From: BJGO01 sp039810885
GTDB lineage: Bacteria; Bacteroidota; Bacteroidia; Chitinophagales; UBA10324
Assembly: GCA_039810885.1 (NCBI GenBank)
Contig: JBDHXV010000015.1
Coordinates: 1 to 51,169, forward strand
Length of the DNA: 51,169 nucleotides
Direction of reading: 5' to 3'
Part shown: positions 26,825-36,696 of the stretch, one piece after another
Numbering within the stretch: position 1 is the stretch's first letter
Layout: each line of letters starts with the position of its first letter
Notes under the pieces: model-generated
What the model was told of the DNA's origin: nothing
Seen by the model: only the letters and a program-made list of their open reading frames with translations
Databases searched by the model: none
Position numbers and translations under genes: made by a program

Positions 26825-28882
26825 ATGTTTAAATACGTCTATCATTTTATCCTCTTTTCACTACTATCATTTTTTGCGCAGGCTCAGTTGTTAGACCCAG
26901 TTAAATGGAGTGTTGACCAAAAGCAGTTAAGCGGCAATGAGTTTGAAATTATACTGACAGCAAAAATTGATAAAGGATGGCACGTGTTCTCACAAACGCT
27001 GCCTGAAACAGCTACTCCCCTTCCAACCGAAATTACATTTGACAAATCATCAGAGTATAAATTAATTGGGAAAACTACAGAACACAGCACTCCTCATTTT
27101 ATGAAGGATGTTGACGAAGTAACTCAACTGAAGATGTATGAAGGCACAGCGGTATATAAGCAAAAGGTTTCAATTACAGGGAATAAGGCAACGGTGAGCG
27201 GAACAGTGAATTATATGTGTTGTGATGACCACCAATGCCTCCCCCCCAACGATTATTCATTTAAAATAACTTTAGTCAACAACGCAACAGTTGGCAATAC
27301 AGAAGGGTCATCTACGATAACAAGTACCGAACAAAATGATACTCCGCAACAGGTTGTTAAAAATATTGTGCCGGATAGCACAGGCAAGCAACCACAAGAT
27401 ACCGTAACAACAACCGTAACAGATAACCATGATTTAAAAGACAAGGGGTTAATACAAATTTTCCTCATCGGTTTTGGCGCCGGATTGATTTCATTAATTA
27501 CCCCCTGCGTGTATTCTATGATACCAATTACAGTAACGTTCTTTACTAAACAAAGCGGCACTCGTAAAAAAGGAATTACCAATGCGCTAATCTATGCATT
27601 GAGCATCATTGTCATTTTTGTATTGTTGGGGCTACTTCTGTATTCATTCGGCATTAGTGGCGATAGCGTTAATGAATTTGCCAGCAATGGCGTATTCAAC
27701 TTCGCCCTATTCCTCTTATTCGTTGTGTTTGCTATTTCGTTTTTTGGCGTGTTTGAAATTACCTTGCCCACTTCGTGGATAAATAAATCAGAACAACTTT
27801 CTGATAAAGGCGGGTTCATCGGCATTTTTTTTATGGCCTTCACATTAGTTCTGGTATCGTTTTCGTGTACTGTCCCGTTTATAGGCTCGGCACTGGCACT
27901 TATTACACAGGGACATGCATTGGGGCCCATAGTTGGCATGTTTGCCTTTTCACTAGCCTTAGCAATGCCCTTCGGGCTGTTTGCTTTTTTCCCTCAGATA
28001 TTACAGTCTTTACCAAAATCCGGTGGGTGGATGAACGTAGTGAAAGTAACTTTTGCATTCGTTGAGTTGGCCCTTGCATTAAAATTTTTATCAAATGTAG
28101 ATCTGGCCTATCATTGGCATCTATTAGATCGCGAAGTGTTCCTTTCGTTGTGGATTATCATTTTCGCTCTCACCGGCATTTATCTGCTGGGATATATTCG
28201 TTTTGCACACGATTCAGAGGTGCACTACCTGTCAGTACCTCGATTATTCTTTGCCATTGGTATATTGTCTTTCTCAATGTACATGATACCGGGATTATGG
28301 GGTGCTCCATTAAAGGTTATCAGTGCCTTTGCTCCCCCCATGGCAACACAGGATTTTGATTTAAGTCGTAATCAATTCTATGGAATATCGTCTTCATCTA
28401 CTCCCAGCAAGCCAAAGAAATATGATCAAACCTTCCATTGCCCACATGGACTGGATTGTTATTTCGACTTTGCTGATGCCAAAGCTGCTGCAATAAAGGA
28501 AAACAAACCGTTGTTTATTGATTTCACAGGCTGGTCGTGCGTAAACTGCCGAAAGATGGAAGCTGCCGTTTGGGCAAACCCTGATGTGCTCAAGCGAATG
28601 AAAGAAGATTATATCATTGTATCGCTCTATGTAGATGATAAAACATCATTACCTGAATCGGAACAATATGTATCATCTTTTAGCGGAAAGAAAATAAAAA
28701 CTTTAGGAAATAAGAACAGCGACTTGCAAGCGAGTAAGTACAATACCAATTCGCAACCTTACTATGTTTTGCTCGATCACAACGAACAGCTTTTAACCTC
28801 TCCCCGAGGCTATGATGAAGATGTATCTGCTTATATCAACTTCCTTGATAAGGGTATCGAAGAGTTTAAAAAGCGCAAATAA
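26825..28882 (+). CDS. thiol:disulfide interchange protein DsbD family
   Basis: 685 residues. A signal peptide (about 1-21, ends FAQAQ) leads into an N-terminal DsbD-alpha-like domain with a cysteine cluster (YMCCDDHQC at about 133-141). About eight membrane helices follow at 210-510, with TPCVYSMIPITV and SFSCTVPFIG carrying the electron-relay cysteines. A C-terminal thioredoxin domain has C572 and C575 (FTGWSCVNCRKME). It carries reducing power from cytoplasmic thioredoxin to the periplasm. It follows purQ by 39 bases. Confidence 0.9.
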   Translation: MFKYVYHFILFSLLSFFAQAQLLDPVKWSVDQKQLSGNEFEIILTAKIDKGWHVFSQTLPETATPLPTEITFDKSSEYKLIGKTTEHSTPHFMKDVDEVTQLKMYEGTAVYKQKVSITGNKATVSGTVNYMCCDDHQCLPPNDYSFKITLVNNATVGNTEGSSTITSTEQNDTPQQVVKNIVPDSTGKQPQDTVTTTVTDNHDLKDKGLIQIFLIGFGAGLISLITPCVYSMIPITVTFFTKQSGTRKKGITNALIYALSIIVIFVLLGLLLYSFGISGDSVNEFASNGVFNFALFLLFVVFAISFFGVFEITLPTSWINKSEQLSDKGGFIGIFFMAFTLVLVSFSCTVPFIGSALALITQGHALGPIVGMFAFSLALAMPFGLFAFFPQILQSLPKSGGWMNVVKVTFAFVELALALKFLSNVDLAYHWHLLDREVFLSLWIIIFALTGIYLLGYIRFAHDSEVHYLSVPRLFFAIGILSFSMYMIPGLWGAPLKVISAFAPPMATQDFDLSRNQFYGISSSSTPSKPKKYDQTFHCPHGLDCYFDFADAKAAAIKENKPLFIDFTGWSCVNCRKMEAAVWANPDVLKRMKEDYIIVSLYVDDKTSLPESEQYVSSFSGKKIKTLGNKNSDLQASKYNTNSQPYYVLLDHNEQLLTSPRGYDEDVSAYINFLDKGIEEFKKRK

Positions 28883-28924
28883 TATCGTTTTACTCCTGTA
28901 GAAAGGGATGTACTCGACTTTGTT

Positions 28925-28932
28925 TACATTCG
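28925..28932 (+). promoter_or_regulatory. candidate -7 box, TACATTCG
   Basis: A one-base variant of TAnnTTTG, 23 bases before the start of the M49 peptidase gene. The same octamer occurs as the amidohydrolase box. Confidence 0.33.
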
Positions 28933-28955
28933 CAAGACTTTTAATTCATTCATAA

Positions 28956-31025
28956 ATGAAAAAATTATTCATTCCATCAACCCTAATTATCCTTTTTGCT
29001 ATGAGCGTATCTTGTCAGCATCCAACACAAGAGACAAAAAAAGAGACACCGCCAGTAGATACTTTTAAGTATTACTCAGAAAAGTTTGCTGACATAGGCA
29101 TACTCCGATATCAAACGCCGGGCTTTGAGCAACTGAGTGCCCAGCAAAAAGAGCTTTTGTACTATTTATATGAAGCTGCACTTTGTGGGCGTGACATAAT
29201 TTGGGATCAGAATTGCAAGTACAATCTTACCGTGCGGAAAACACTGGAGGCCATTCTTGAAACATATAGTGGCGATAAGAATAGTGCCGATTATGCAAAA
29301 TTTTTAGTGTACGCAAAACGAGTTTTCTTCTCCAATGGCATTCACCATCATTATTCTACGAATAAGATACAGCCTGAATTCTCTACAGGCTATTTTGCCG
29401 AATTGATAAAAAATTCTGACGCAACGCGCATGCCTCTTGCAGATAAAGAATCTATCGAATCCTTTACAAAAAGAATCACAGATATTGTTTGCAACCCTGC
29501 TATAGCCCCTAAGCGTGTTAACCTCGATCCAAAAACGGATTTACTCAAATCATCTGCAATGAACTTCTATGATGGTGTTACTCAAAAAGAAGCAGAGACC
29601 TTTTATAAAAGTATGGCAAAGCCAGACGACAAAACTCCGGTTATGTTTGGACTTAACTCCCAGTTAATAAAAGAAAATGGGAAGTTGGTAGAAAGAGTGT
29701 GGAAAGCCGACGGAATGTACGGTGATGCTATTTCAAAAATTATTGACTGGTTGACTAAAGCTCAAAATGTTGCAGAGAATGATCAACAGAAAAAAGTAAT
29801 TGCCACACTAATTAAGTTTTATCAAACAGGCGACTTGAAAGATTTTGATGAATACAGTATTGAATGGGTTAAGGATACCGAGTCGCGGGTGGACTTTGTG
29901 AATGGATTTATTGAAGTTTATGGTGACCCATTAGGGAATAAAGGTTCTTATGAATCCGTTGTATCTATAAAGGATCTGGATGCAACCAAGCGAATAAAAA
30001 CCATCAGCGATAATGCTCAATGGTTTGAAGACAATTCACCGCTAATGCCGGAACATAAGAAAAAGAATGTAAAAGGAATTTCCGCAAAAGTGATAACAGC
30101 CGTCGTTGAAGCCGGCGACGCTGCTCCTTCCACACCCATAGGCATTAACCTGCCCAACAGCAACTGGATTCGCGAGCAACACGGCTCTAAGAGTGTAAAC
30201 ATTGGCAACATCGTAAAGTCATATAATGAAAGCAGCAAAGGCAGCGGGCTGCGTGAAGAATTTTACTACAGTAAGGAATTAGTTGAACGTGCAGATAAGT
30301 ATGGCTCGTTAGCCGCTGACCTTCATACAGACATGCACGAGGTCATTGGTCATGCTTCGGGCCAATTGAATCCGGGTATTGCAGACCCTTCTATTACTTT
30401 AAAAAACTATGCAAACACTTTAGAAGAAGCGCGTGCCGATTTGGTTGGCTTATATTATATCTATGATCAAAAGTTAGTTGATATTGGAGTGATGCCTTCT
30501 CTTGAAGTGGGAAAAACAGAGTATGATAATTATATCAGTAATGGCTTAATGATTCAACTCACTCGCATTCCTGCAAATGAGAATCAGTTGGAAGAAGCGC
30601 ACATGCGTAACCGTCAATTAGTAGCTGCTTGGGTATATGAGAAAGGGCTCAAAGACAGTGTGATCGAGAAAAAAATTAAAGACGGGAAAACCTATTTTGT
30701 CATAAATGACTATGCTAAGCTGCGCACGCTATTCGGCGACTTGCTTCGTGAAATTCAACGCATAAAATCCGAAGGAGATTACAAAGCCGGACACGACTTA
30801 GTTGAGAACTATGGTGTAAAGGTTAACCCTGAACTTCATAAGGAGGTACTTGCCCGTTTTGAAAAATTAGGAATTGCTCCATACAAAGGGTTCATACAAC
30901 CTAAGCTCACTCCTGTAATGAGCGGCGATAAAATCACAGATGTGAAGATTGAATATCCGGCAAACTTCTTAGAGCAAATGCTCTATTATGGTAAACAATA
31001 CGCATTACTCCCTGTTAAGAATTAA
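28956..31025 (+). CDS. dipeptidyl peptidase III (family M49), lipoprotein
   Basis: 689 residues. A lipoprotein signal has a lipobox cysteine at C20 (FAMSVSC). The M49 zinc motif HExxGH is at 461-466 (HEVIGH) and the downstream ligand motif EEARAD at 490-495. These are the two signatures of DPP III, which removes dipeptides from peptide N termini. Most DPP III proteins are cytosolic; the lipobox implies an envelope location here. Flanking features are a promoter-like box upstream and a strong terminator downstream. Confidence 0.92.
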   Translation: MKKLFIPSTLIILFAMSVSCQHPTQETKKETPPVDTFKYYSEKFADIGILRYQTPGFEQLSAQQKELLYYLYEAALCGRDIIWDQNCKYNLTVRKTLEAILETYSGDKNSADYAKFLVYAKRVFFSNGIHHHYSTNKIQPEFSTGYFAELIKNSDATRMPLADKESIESFTKRITDIVCNPAIAPKRVNLDPKTDLLKSSAMNFYDGVTQKEAETFYKSMAKPDDKTPVMFGLNSQLIKENGKLVERVWKADGMYGDAISKIIDWLTKAQNVAENDQQKKVIATLIKFYQTGDLKDFDEYSIEWVKDTESRVDFVNGFIEVYGDPLGNKGSYESVVSIKDLDATKRIKTISDNAQWFEDNSPLMPEHKKKNVKGISAKVITAVVEAGDAAPSTPIGINLPNSNWIREQHGSKSVNIGNIVKSYNESSKGSGLREEFYYSKELVERADKYGSLAADLHTDMHEVIGHASGQLNPGIADPSITLKNYANTLEEARADLVGLYYIYDQKLVDIGVMPSLEVGKTEYDNYISNGLMIQLTRIPANENQLEEAHMRNRQLVAAWVYEKGLKDSVIEKKIKDGKTYFVINDYAKLRTLFGDLLREIQRIKSEGDYKAGHDLVENYGVKVNPELHKEVLARFEKLGIAPYKGFIQPKLTPVMSGDKITDVKIEYPANFLEQMLYYGKQYALLPVKN

Positions 31026-31042
31026 CACTTCTTTCAAGAAAT

Positions 31043-31070
31043 AAAAAAGCGGGTTGATTCCCGCTTTTTT
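31043..31070. terminator. bidirectional rho-independent terminator
   Basis: An 11-bp inverted repeat AAAAAAGCGGG/CCCGCTTTTTT with a 6-base loop. The A/T runs on both sides let it serve the M49 gene on the plus strand and the odhB gene on the minus strand, which converge here. Confidence 0.9.
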
Positions 31071-31118
31071 ATTTCTTAGACACCACTAGAATTGTGTGCC
31101 GTCCTTAGAATGTAAAAA

Positions 31119-32372
31119 CTATATCTCAAGCAAAAGTTTTACGGGATCTGCTCCCACTAATAATTGCTCCGGATTTTCTAATTGTTCTTTCACACGGACA
31201 AGAAAACTAACCGACTCGCGACCGTCAATAATACGGTGATCATAACTTAGAGCCAAATACATCATCGGGCGAATAACTACCTGACCGTTTAGCGCAACAG
31301 GCCTCTCCTGTATCTTGTGCATGCCAAGTATCGCCGATTGCGGTATGTTAATGATTGGAGTGGACATTAATGAACCGAAAACGCCACCGTTTGATATCGT
31401 AAATGTACCGCCTGTCATTTCTTCAAGAGTTAGCTTATTATCGCGCCCTTTTTTAGCCAACTCGGCAACATTAGCTTCAATTTGTGCAAGAGTCTTGGAT
31501 TCCGCATTGCGAATAACCGGTGTAGTTAATCCTTTCGGAGTAGATACCGCAATGGAGATATCGCAGAATTGATTATAAATAAGATCTTCACCATCTATCA
31601 TTGCGTTAACTGCGGGCCATTCTTGTAAGGCGTTACAAACGGCTTTAGTAAAGAAACCCATAAAGCCTAAGTTAATAGAGTGTTTCTTCAAAAAGGCTTC
31701 TTTATATTTTGCTCGAATGTCCATAAGTGGTTTCATATCCACTTCATTAAACGTCGTAAGCATGGCCGTTTGATTTTTAGCCTGCACCAATCGCTTAGAT
31801 ATGGTCTTGCGAAGTGAAGTCATCTTTTCGCGTTTTGTTTCGCGGCTGAATGCCTCTGCTTTCGCTATGTTTACAGGAGCCTGCCCGGATTTAATCGCTT
31901 GCATTACATCTACTTTGATGATTCGCCCATCTCGCCCCGTTCCATTTATTTTAGACAAACCAGACTCTGCCATTAGTTTAGCCGCCGAGGGCGATGCCGT
32001 ACCTGTTGCATAAGTATTTGCAGTGGGGGTACTGGATGTTTCATTTACAGCACTTGTTGAAATCGGTATCGGGGCAACTTTAGGCTCTTCAACCTTAGTT
32101 GGTTTTACCTCTTGTTTAGGGGTTTCTGCCGGCGCCGGAGCATCTGTATCAATAGAACATACCACCGTTCCAATCTTGATCGTATCTCCGGCAGGTACAA
32201 TAATTTTTAAAGCCCCGGGCTTTTCTGCATTTAGTTCAAAAGTTGCTTTGTCGGATTCCAGCTCACATAATACTTCATCCTCCAAAACATAATCGCCATC
32301 TTTTTTAAGCCATTTACTGAGTGTTACTTCATTAATGGATTCGCCTACCGTAGGGACTTTAATTTCTATCAT
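31119..32372 (-). CDS. sucB: 2-oxoglutarate dehydrogenase E2 (dihydrolipoamide succinyltransferase)
   Basis: 417 residues. The lipoyl domain has lipoylated K43 in ELESDKATFEL. A proline/glutamate-rich linker follows, then the peripheral subunit-binding domain at about 125-165 (SPSAAKLMAESGL). The catalytic acyltransferase domain ends with LSYDHRIIDGRES, containing the HxxxDG motif. It transfers succinyl from lipoate to CoA. It lies 21 bases after sucA on the same strand, so the E1-E2 pair is an operon; E3 (lpd) is separate at 41.8 kb. Confidence 0.95.
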   Translation of the reverse strand: MIEIKVPTVGESINEVTLSKWLKKDGDYVLEDEVLCELESDKATFELNAEKPGALKIIVPAGDTIKIGTVVCSIDTDAPAPAETPKQEVKPTKVEEPKVAPIPISTSAVNETSSTPTANTYATGTASPSAAKLMAESGLSKINGTGRDGRIIKVDVMQAIKSGQAPVNIAKAEAFSRETKREKMTSLRKTISKRLVQAKNQTAMLTTFNEVDMKPLMDIRAKYKEAFLKKHSINLGFMGFFTKAVCNALQEWPAVNAMIDGEDLIYNQFCDISIAVSTPKGLTTPVIRNAESKTLAQIEANVAELAKKGRDNKLTLEEMTGGTFTISNGGVFGSLMSTPIINIPQSAILGMHKIQERPVALNGQVVIRPMMYLALSYDHRIIDGRESVSFLVRVKEQLENPEQLLVGADPVKLLLEI

Positions 32373-32393
32373 CGTGTAGTAACGGGTCTATGA

Positions 32394-35144
32394 TTAATTT
32401 TCAAATGCTTTGTTTATTATTTCTTCCTGCTCTTTAACGTGTATCTTATTGTATCCGCTCGCCGGTGATGCACTGGATTTTCGTGAAATCATGCCCCACT
32501 TAATGCTTTTGTAACAGCTCAACAAATAAACCCAAGCCCCCATGTTTGCAGGCTCTTCTTGCACCCATACATACTGTGCCAGCTTGTATTTGTTCACTAT
32601 GGAATCCAATTGTTTGTATGGTAAGGGGTAGAGTTGCTCCAGGCGCACGATTGCAATATCTGTACGATTATCCTTCTGCTTTTTACCTAATAAGTCATAG
32701 TAAATCTTACCACTACAGAATAACACTCGCTTCACTTTCAACGGGTCAGCGATAAAGGAGTCGTCTATAATCTCTTTAAACCCGCTTGATGTAAATTCAC
32801 TAACATGAGATATACATTGCGGATGACGTAATAAACTCTTCGGAGACATTACAATTAAGGGTTTGCGAAATGGTCTGTAGAGTTGGCGTCGCAATGCATG
32901 AAACAGATTTGCAGGTGTTGTAGGATTTATTACCGACATATTAAACTCTGCACATAATTGTAAAAAGCGCTCTAATCGTGCGCTGCTATGTTCCGGTCCT
33001 TGTCCCTCATAACCATGGGGCAGTAATAATGTCAATCCACTCATCCGCTGCCATTTACTTTCCGATGATGCAATAAACTGGTCTATGATAGTCTGGGCCC
33101 CATTAGCAAAGTCGCCAAACTGAGCTTCCCATATCGTTAAGGATTGTGGTGAAGCAACGCTATACCCATACTCAAAACCAAGAACGGCAAATTCACTTAG
33201 TAAAGAATTAAATATTCTAAATTTTCCTCTTTGTTCGCGGTCTAAATGAGCTAATGTGTTATACTCTTCATTTGTTTTTTCATCAAAAATTACAGCATGG
33301 CGATGTGAGAAAGTACCTCGCTTCACGTCTTGTCCGCTTAGGCGCACATCATGACCTTCAAGAACAAGTGAGCCATAGGCAAGTAATTCAGCCGTTCCCC
33401 ATACTGCGTAGCCTTCCTCAATAAATTTTTTCCTTCGCTCCAACAATAAGGTATCCACCTTTTTAAGCGGCTCAAATCCTTCCGGAAGAGTCATTAATCC
33501 TTTGAGTATTTTGTCAATTGTTTCTTTAGGAATTGCAGTGTCGGGGCTTTTTTCAAAATCATCGGGTACTGCCTTACGAAGGTCTTTCCATGCCTTCTCC
33601 GGCTCTTGATAATTATAAGGGAGGGGGTGCTGTTTTACTGCATCTAGGCGATCTTGCAGTTCTTTCCAAAACTCCTTATCCAAGTTCTTTGCCACCTCTG
33701 CATCAATATCTCCATGGCTGATTAATTCGTTAGAATAGACTTCACGAGCATTTGGATGTGCCGCAATAAGTTCGTATAGCTGTGGTTGCGTATATTTAGG
33801 ATCATCCCCTTCATTGTGCCCGTGTCTTCGATAACAAACCATGTCAACAAAAACATCACGATGAAATTTCTGCCTGAACTCCGTCGCTAATTCTACACAA
33901 AATACAACAGATTCCGGGTCATCGCCGTTCACATGCAGTACGGGGGCACAAACGGCTGCAGCCAATGAAGTACAATAGTTTGAAGAACGGGCATCATCAA
34001 AATCTGTTGTAAATCCGATTTGGTTATTGATGACAAAATGAATAGTGCCGCCGGTTAGGTATCCTTTCAGATTGCTCATTTGCAATACTTCATATACTAC
34101 GCCCTGTCCGGCAACCGAAGAATCTCCGTGAATTAAGATAGGAAGTATTTTGCCATAATCACCTTGATACAAAATATCTGCCTTAGCACGAACAAAGCCC
34201 TGCACCACAGGATCTACCGCCTCAAGGTGAGATGGATTGGGCAACAGTTTTAAATAAACCTTTTCTCCGTTTTTTGTTACTACTTCTGAAGAGTAGCCCA
34301 TGTGATACTTCACATCGCCATCGCCCATCGTCGAGTCGGGGACAGCATTCCCTTCGAACTCATTAAAAATTTGATCGTATGTTTTACCTAGAATATTCGC
34401 CAGCACGTTCAAGCGGCCACGATGTGCCATACCTATGGCAATTTCCTTAACACCGGCCGATACAGCTTTATTGATAATAGCATCTATTGCCGGTATAGTG
34501 TTTTCTCCCCCTTCAAGGGAAAATCTTTTTTGCCCAATATATTTTTTATGTAAGAAATTCTCAAATACTACTGCTGCATTGATTTTAGAAAGAATATGTT
34601 TCTTTTCTGCAATAGGATAGCTGTATTGATTGGCTCCGCTTTCAAACTTGGATTGAAACCATTCTCTGATCTCCTGCTCAACGATGTAGCTGTACTCAAC
34701 ACCAATTTTTCCGCAATAAATTTGATTCAATTTATTCAGAATGTCTTTAAGGCTTGCTTTTCCAAGCCCAAGAGCAGTGCCCGCATAAAATTCTGAATTC
34801 AAGTCAGCCTCGGTTAAACCAAAAGCAGACAGTTCCAATCCGGGATGGCGATCTTTGCGTTTGCGAATCGGATTCGTATCTGATAATAAATGTGCCCGCT
34901 CGCGGTAAGCACTGATGAGGTTATGAACTTTAAATTCTGCTGATAAGTCTGCGTCTGTGGTTGTAACGGTTGTTGCTCCAACCGTGTTGTTGCCGTTATT
35001 GTAATTTACAGAAACTGCAAAGTCAAACCCCTCAAAGAATTTCTTCCATTCTTCATCTATTGAAGTAGGATTAACCTTGTAATCCCGGTAAAGCGAATCT
35101 ATATATTGCGGGGTAGCATTCGAGATATAGGAAAACTTGTCCAT
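32394..35144 (-). CDS. sucA: 2-oxoglutarate dehydrogenase E1 component
   Basis: 916 residues. The N terminus (FSYISNATPQYIDSLY, then SIDEEWKKFFEGF) is the E2-binding segment. Thiamine-diphosphate features follow: EIAIGMAHRGRLNVL, GDSSVAGQGVVYEVLQMS, and VINNQIGFTT. The C-terminal block has MSPKSLLRHP. It decarboxylates 2-oxoglutarate in the TCA cycle. It is the first gene of the E1-E2 operon and divergent from rpsT; GATATTTG on the minus strand 50 bases upstream resembles a -7 box. Confidence 0.96.
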   Translation of the reverse strand: MDKFSYISNATPQYIDSLYRDYKVNPTSIDEEWKKFFEGFDFAVSVNYNNGNNTVGATTVTTTDADLSAEFKVHNLISAYRERAHLLSDTNPIRKRKDRHPGLELSAFGLTEADLNSEFYAGTALGLGKASLKDILNKLNQIYCGKIGVEYSYIVEQEIREWFQSKFESGANQYSYPIAEKKHILSKINAAVVFENFLHKKYIGQKRFSLEGGENTIPAIDAIINKAVSAGVKEIAIGMAHRGRLNVLANILGKTYDQIFNEFEGNAVPDSTMGDGDVKYHMGYSSEVVTKNGEKVYLKLLPNPSHLEAVDPVVQGFVRAKADILYQGDYGKILPILIHGDSSVAGQGVVYEVLQMSNLKGYLTGGTIHFVINNQIGFTTDFDDARSSNYCTSLAAAVCAPVLHVNGDDPESVVFCVELATEFRQKFHRDVFVDMVCYRRHGHNEGDDPKYTQPQLYELIAAHPNAREVYSNELISHGDIDAEVAKNLDKEFWKELQDRLDAVKQHPLPYNYQEPEKAWKDLRKAVPDDFEKSPDTAIPKETIDKILKGLMTLPEGFEPLKKVDTLLLERRKKFIEEGYAVWGTAELLAYGSLVLEGHDVRLSGQDVKRGTFSHRHAVIFDEKTNEEYNTLAHLDREQRGKFRIFNSLLSEFAVLGFEYGYSVASPQSLTIWEAQFGDFANGAQTIIDQFIASSESKWQRMSGLTLLLPHGYEGQGPEHSSARLERFLQLCAEFNMSVINPTTPANLFHALRRQLYRPFRKPLIVMSPKSLLRHPQCISHVSEFTSSGFKEIIDDSFIADPLKVKRVLFCSGKIYYDLLGKKQKDNRTDIAIVRLEQLYPLPYKQLDSIVNKYKLAQYVWVQEEPANMGAWVYLLSCYKSIKWGMISRKSSASPASGYNKIHVKEQEEIINKAFEN

Positions 35145-35272
35145 TCAGCCGTATAATTCTTAATTATTCAGGCAAATATCGTAATAAGAAGTATATCGGG
35201 CTATGGTCTATTATTGAATGATCATTCTTTATGAATTTCCTCTTGAAATAAATGACAATATGGATTGGGCAC

Positions 35273-35302
35273 TTGTTCAAGAAGTGGAATAGTATATATT
35301 TG
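35273..35302 (+). promoter_or_regulatory. rpsT promoter: TTG - 19 nt - TATATTTG
   Basis: The best promoter in the window. The -33 element TTG (35273-35275) and the -7 element TATATTTG (35295-35302) are 19 bases apart, matching the Bacteroidota sigma-A consensus TTG-N17-23-TAnnTTTG. The leader would be about 15-18 bases. Confidence 0.75.
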
Positions 35303-35323
35303 CATCCCCTATTTAGAAACACA

Positions 35324-35572
35324 ATGGCAAATACCAAAAACGCAAAGAAAGCACAACGTCAGGCAGCCAAGCGCCGTTTAGATAACCGTTTACATGCTAA
35401 AACGACCCGTAACCTTATTAAAAAAGTGGCTACCGGAGTTGCTGATGCTCCTGCATTAAATGAAGTTATTTCTAAGATTGATAAACTGGCTAAGAAAAAT
35501 GTGATTCATAAGAAGAAAGCATCAAACTTAAAGTCAAAATTGATGAAGAAAGCAACTGCAAATAAGGCATAG
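35324..35572 (+). CDS. rpsT: 30S ribosomal protein S20
   Basis: 82 residues. The start is placed at the ATG of MANTKNAKKAQRQAAKRR, the conserved S20 N terminus; a longer frame upstream (from 35252) would span the promoter. It is a lysine- and alanine-rich helical protein that binds 16S rRNA early in 30S assembly. It is a single-gene unit with its own promoter and terminator. Confidence 0.95.
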   Translation: MANTKNAKKAQRQAAKRRLDNRLHAKTTRNLIKKVATGVADAPALNEVISKIDKLAKKNVIHKKKASNLKSKLMKKATANKA

Positions 35573-35601
35573 CCTGTTTAATAGACCACAAAAACAATTA
35601 A

Positions 35602-35629
35602 AGGCTGTCTCGAAGAGACCGCCTTTTTT
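35602..35629 (+). terminator. rho-independent terminator of rpsT
   Basis: The stem AGGC-T-GTCTC pairs with GAGAC-C-GCCT with one mismatch and a GAA loop, followed by six T. Confidence 0.85.
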
Positions 35630-35636
35630 ATTTGAA

Positions 35637-35644
35637 TAAATTTG
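35637..35644 (+). promoter_or_regulatory. -7 box, TAAATTTG
   Basis: An exact TAnnTTTG match seven bases before the GSCFA gene ATG and eight bases past the rpsT terminator. It predicts an almost leaderless message. Confidence 0.45.
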
Positions 35645-35651
35645 AGAGGTT

Positions 35652-36644
35652 ATGCATACATTCCGTTTAAAGGTTACTCCCCCTAAATATCCTTTTGGCC
35701 TTGATATACAAAGCCCAATGCTTAGTGTCGGCTCATGCTTTTCAGAGCACATCGGAAATAAATTCTTAAAATCTCATTTCAATATTGTTATAAACCCTTA
35801 TGGTCAACAATATAATCCTGTATCTATTTCTGATGGCTTAATCCGCTTATCAGAGAATAGGCTATACAGAGCAGATGATCTTTTCAGATATAACGAACAA
35901 GTGCATTCATTTGATCATCATGGTTCATTTTCAAATACAGATGAATCTATAACCCTTCATCTTATCAATGAGGCATTTCAAAAAGCGGTTGTTCAATTGC
36001 ATAAAGCAGAATATATATGGATTACTCCGGGCACAGCTCATGTTTTTATTCATAAAGATTCACAGCGCTTGGTGAATAACTGTCATAAGATACCTGGCAA
36101 GGAATTTTTTCAACGGCTACTTACCTCGCAAGAGATTATTACTTCACTATCCAAGGCAATTAATGAAGTCAGAAGTATAAACCCGAAAGTAAAAATCATT
36201 TTCACAGTGAGTCCGGTTCGCTATCTTGCCTCGGGAGCCTTTGAGAACAGCATTGCGAAAGGCCGGCTGTTTGATGCCATTTATAGTCTGATACAAACTA
36301 TTAACGATGTGTATTATTTCCCTTCCTATGAAATCATAGTAGATGAACTGCGTGATTATCGATTTTACAAGCCGGATATGCTGCATCCCTCTGCAGAGGC
36401 TATTGAATATGTTTGGAGTAAGCTCAAAGAATGTATGCGTGATAAAACCATAACCATCATTGAAGAAGTCGAAGCAGTAAATGAATTACTTCAACACCGG
36501 CTTATAACAAACAATAAGGCAGAGCAGCAGAAATACTATATCAAGCTCAGAGAAAAAATGGAAGCTCTGGCTCAGAAACACAATATAAATTTCGATGCTG
36601 AATTGACTGATGTAAAGCAAAGGCTAACATTTCTTAATAATTAA
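35652..36644 (+). CDS. GSCFA-domain protein
   Basis: 330 residues with no signal peptide. The defining block SVGSCFSEHIGNKF is at about 25-38, followed by NPYGQQYNPVSI. Later family motifs include FTVSPVRYLASGAFENSIAKG and YFPSYEIIVDELRDYRFYKPDMLHPS (given in part: PSYEI, DMLHPS). The fold is related to SGNH/GDSL hydrolases; the pattern GSCFS followed late by D..HPS fits a Ser-Asp-His arrangement. The physiological substrate is unknown. The C-terminal tail (about 260-330) is helical and charged. Confidence 0.88.
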   Translation: MHTFRLKVTPPKYPFGLDIQSPMLSVGSCFSEHIGNKFLKSHFNIVINPYGQQYNPVSISDGLIRLSENRLYRADDLFRYNEQVHSFDHHGSFSNTDESITLHLINEAFQKAVVQLHKAEYIWITPGTAHVFIHKDSQRLVNNCHKIPGKEFFQRLLTSQEIITSLSKAINEVRSINPKVKIIFTVSPVRYLASGAFENSIAKGRLFDAIYSLIQTINDVYYFPSYEIIVDELRDYRFYKPDMLHPSAEAIEYVWSKLKECMRDKTITIIEEVEAVNELLQHRLITNNKAEQQKYYIKLREKMEALAQKHNINFDAELTDVKQRLTFLNN

Positions 36645-36662
36645 GTACGATAAATCTTCTTC

Positions 36663-36670
36663 TATATTTG
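36663..36670 (+). promoter_or_regulatory. -7 box, TATATTTG
   Basis: The same octamer as the rpsT -7 box, 26 bases before the chitinase start. No TTG is present at the right spacing. Confidence 0.45.
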
Positions 36671-36696
36671 GCTTTTCTAATCCAATTCATTACATA

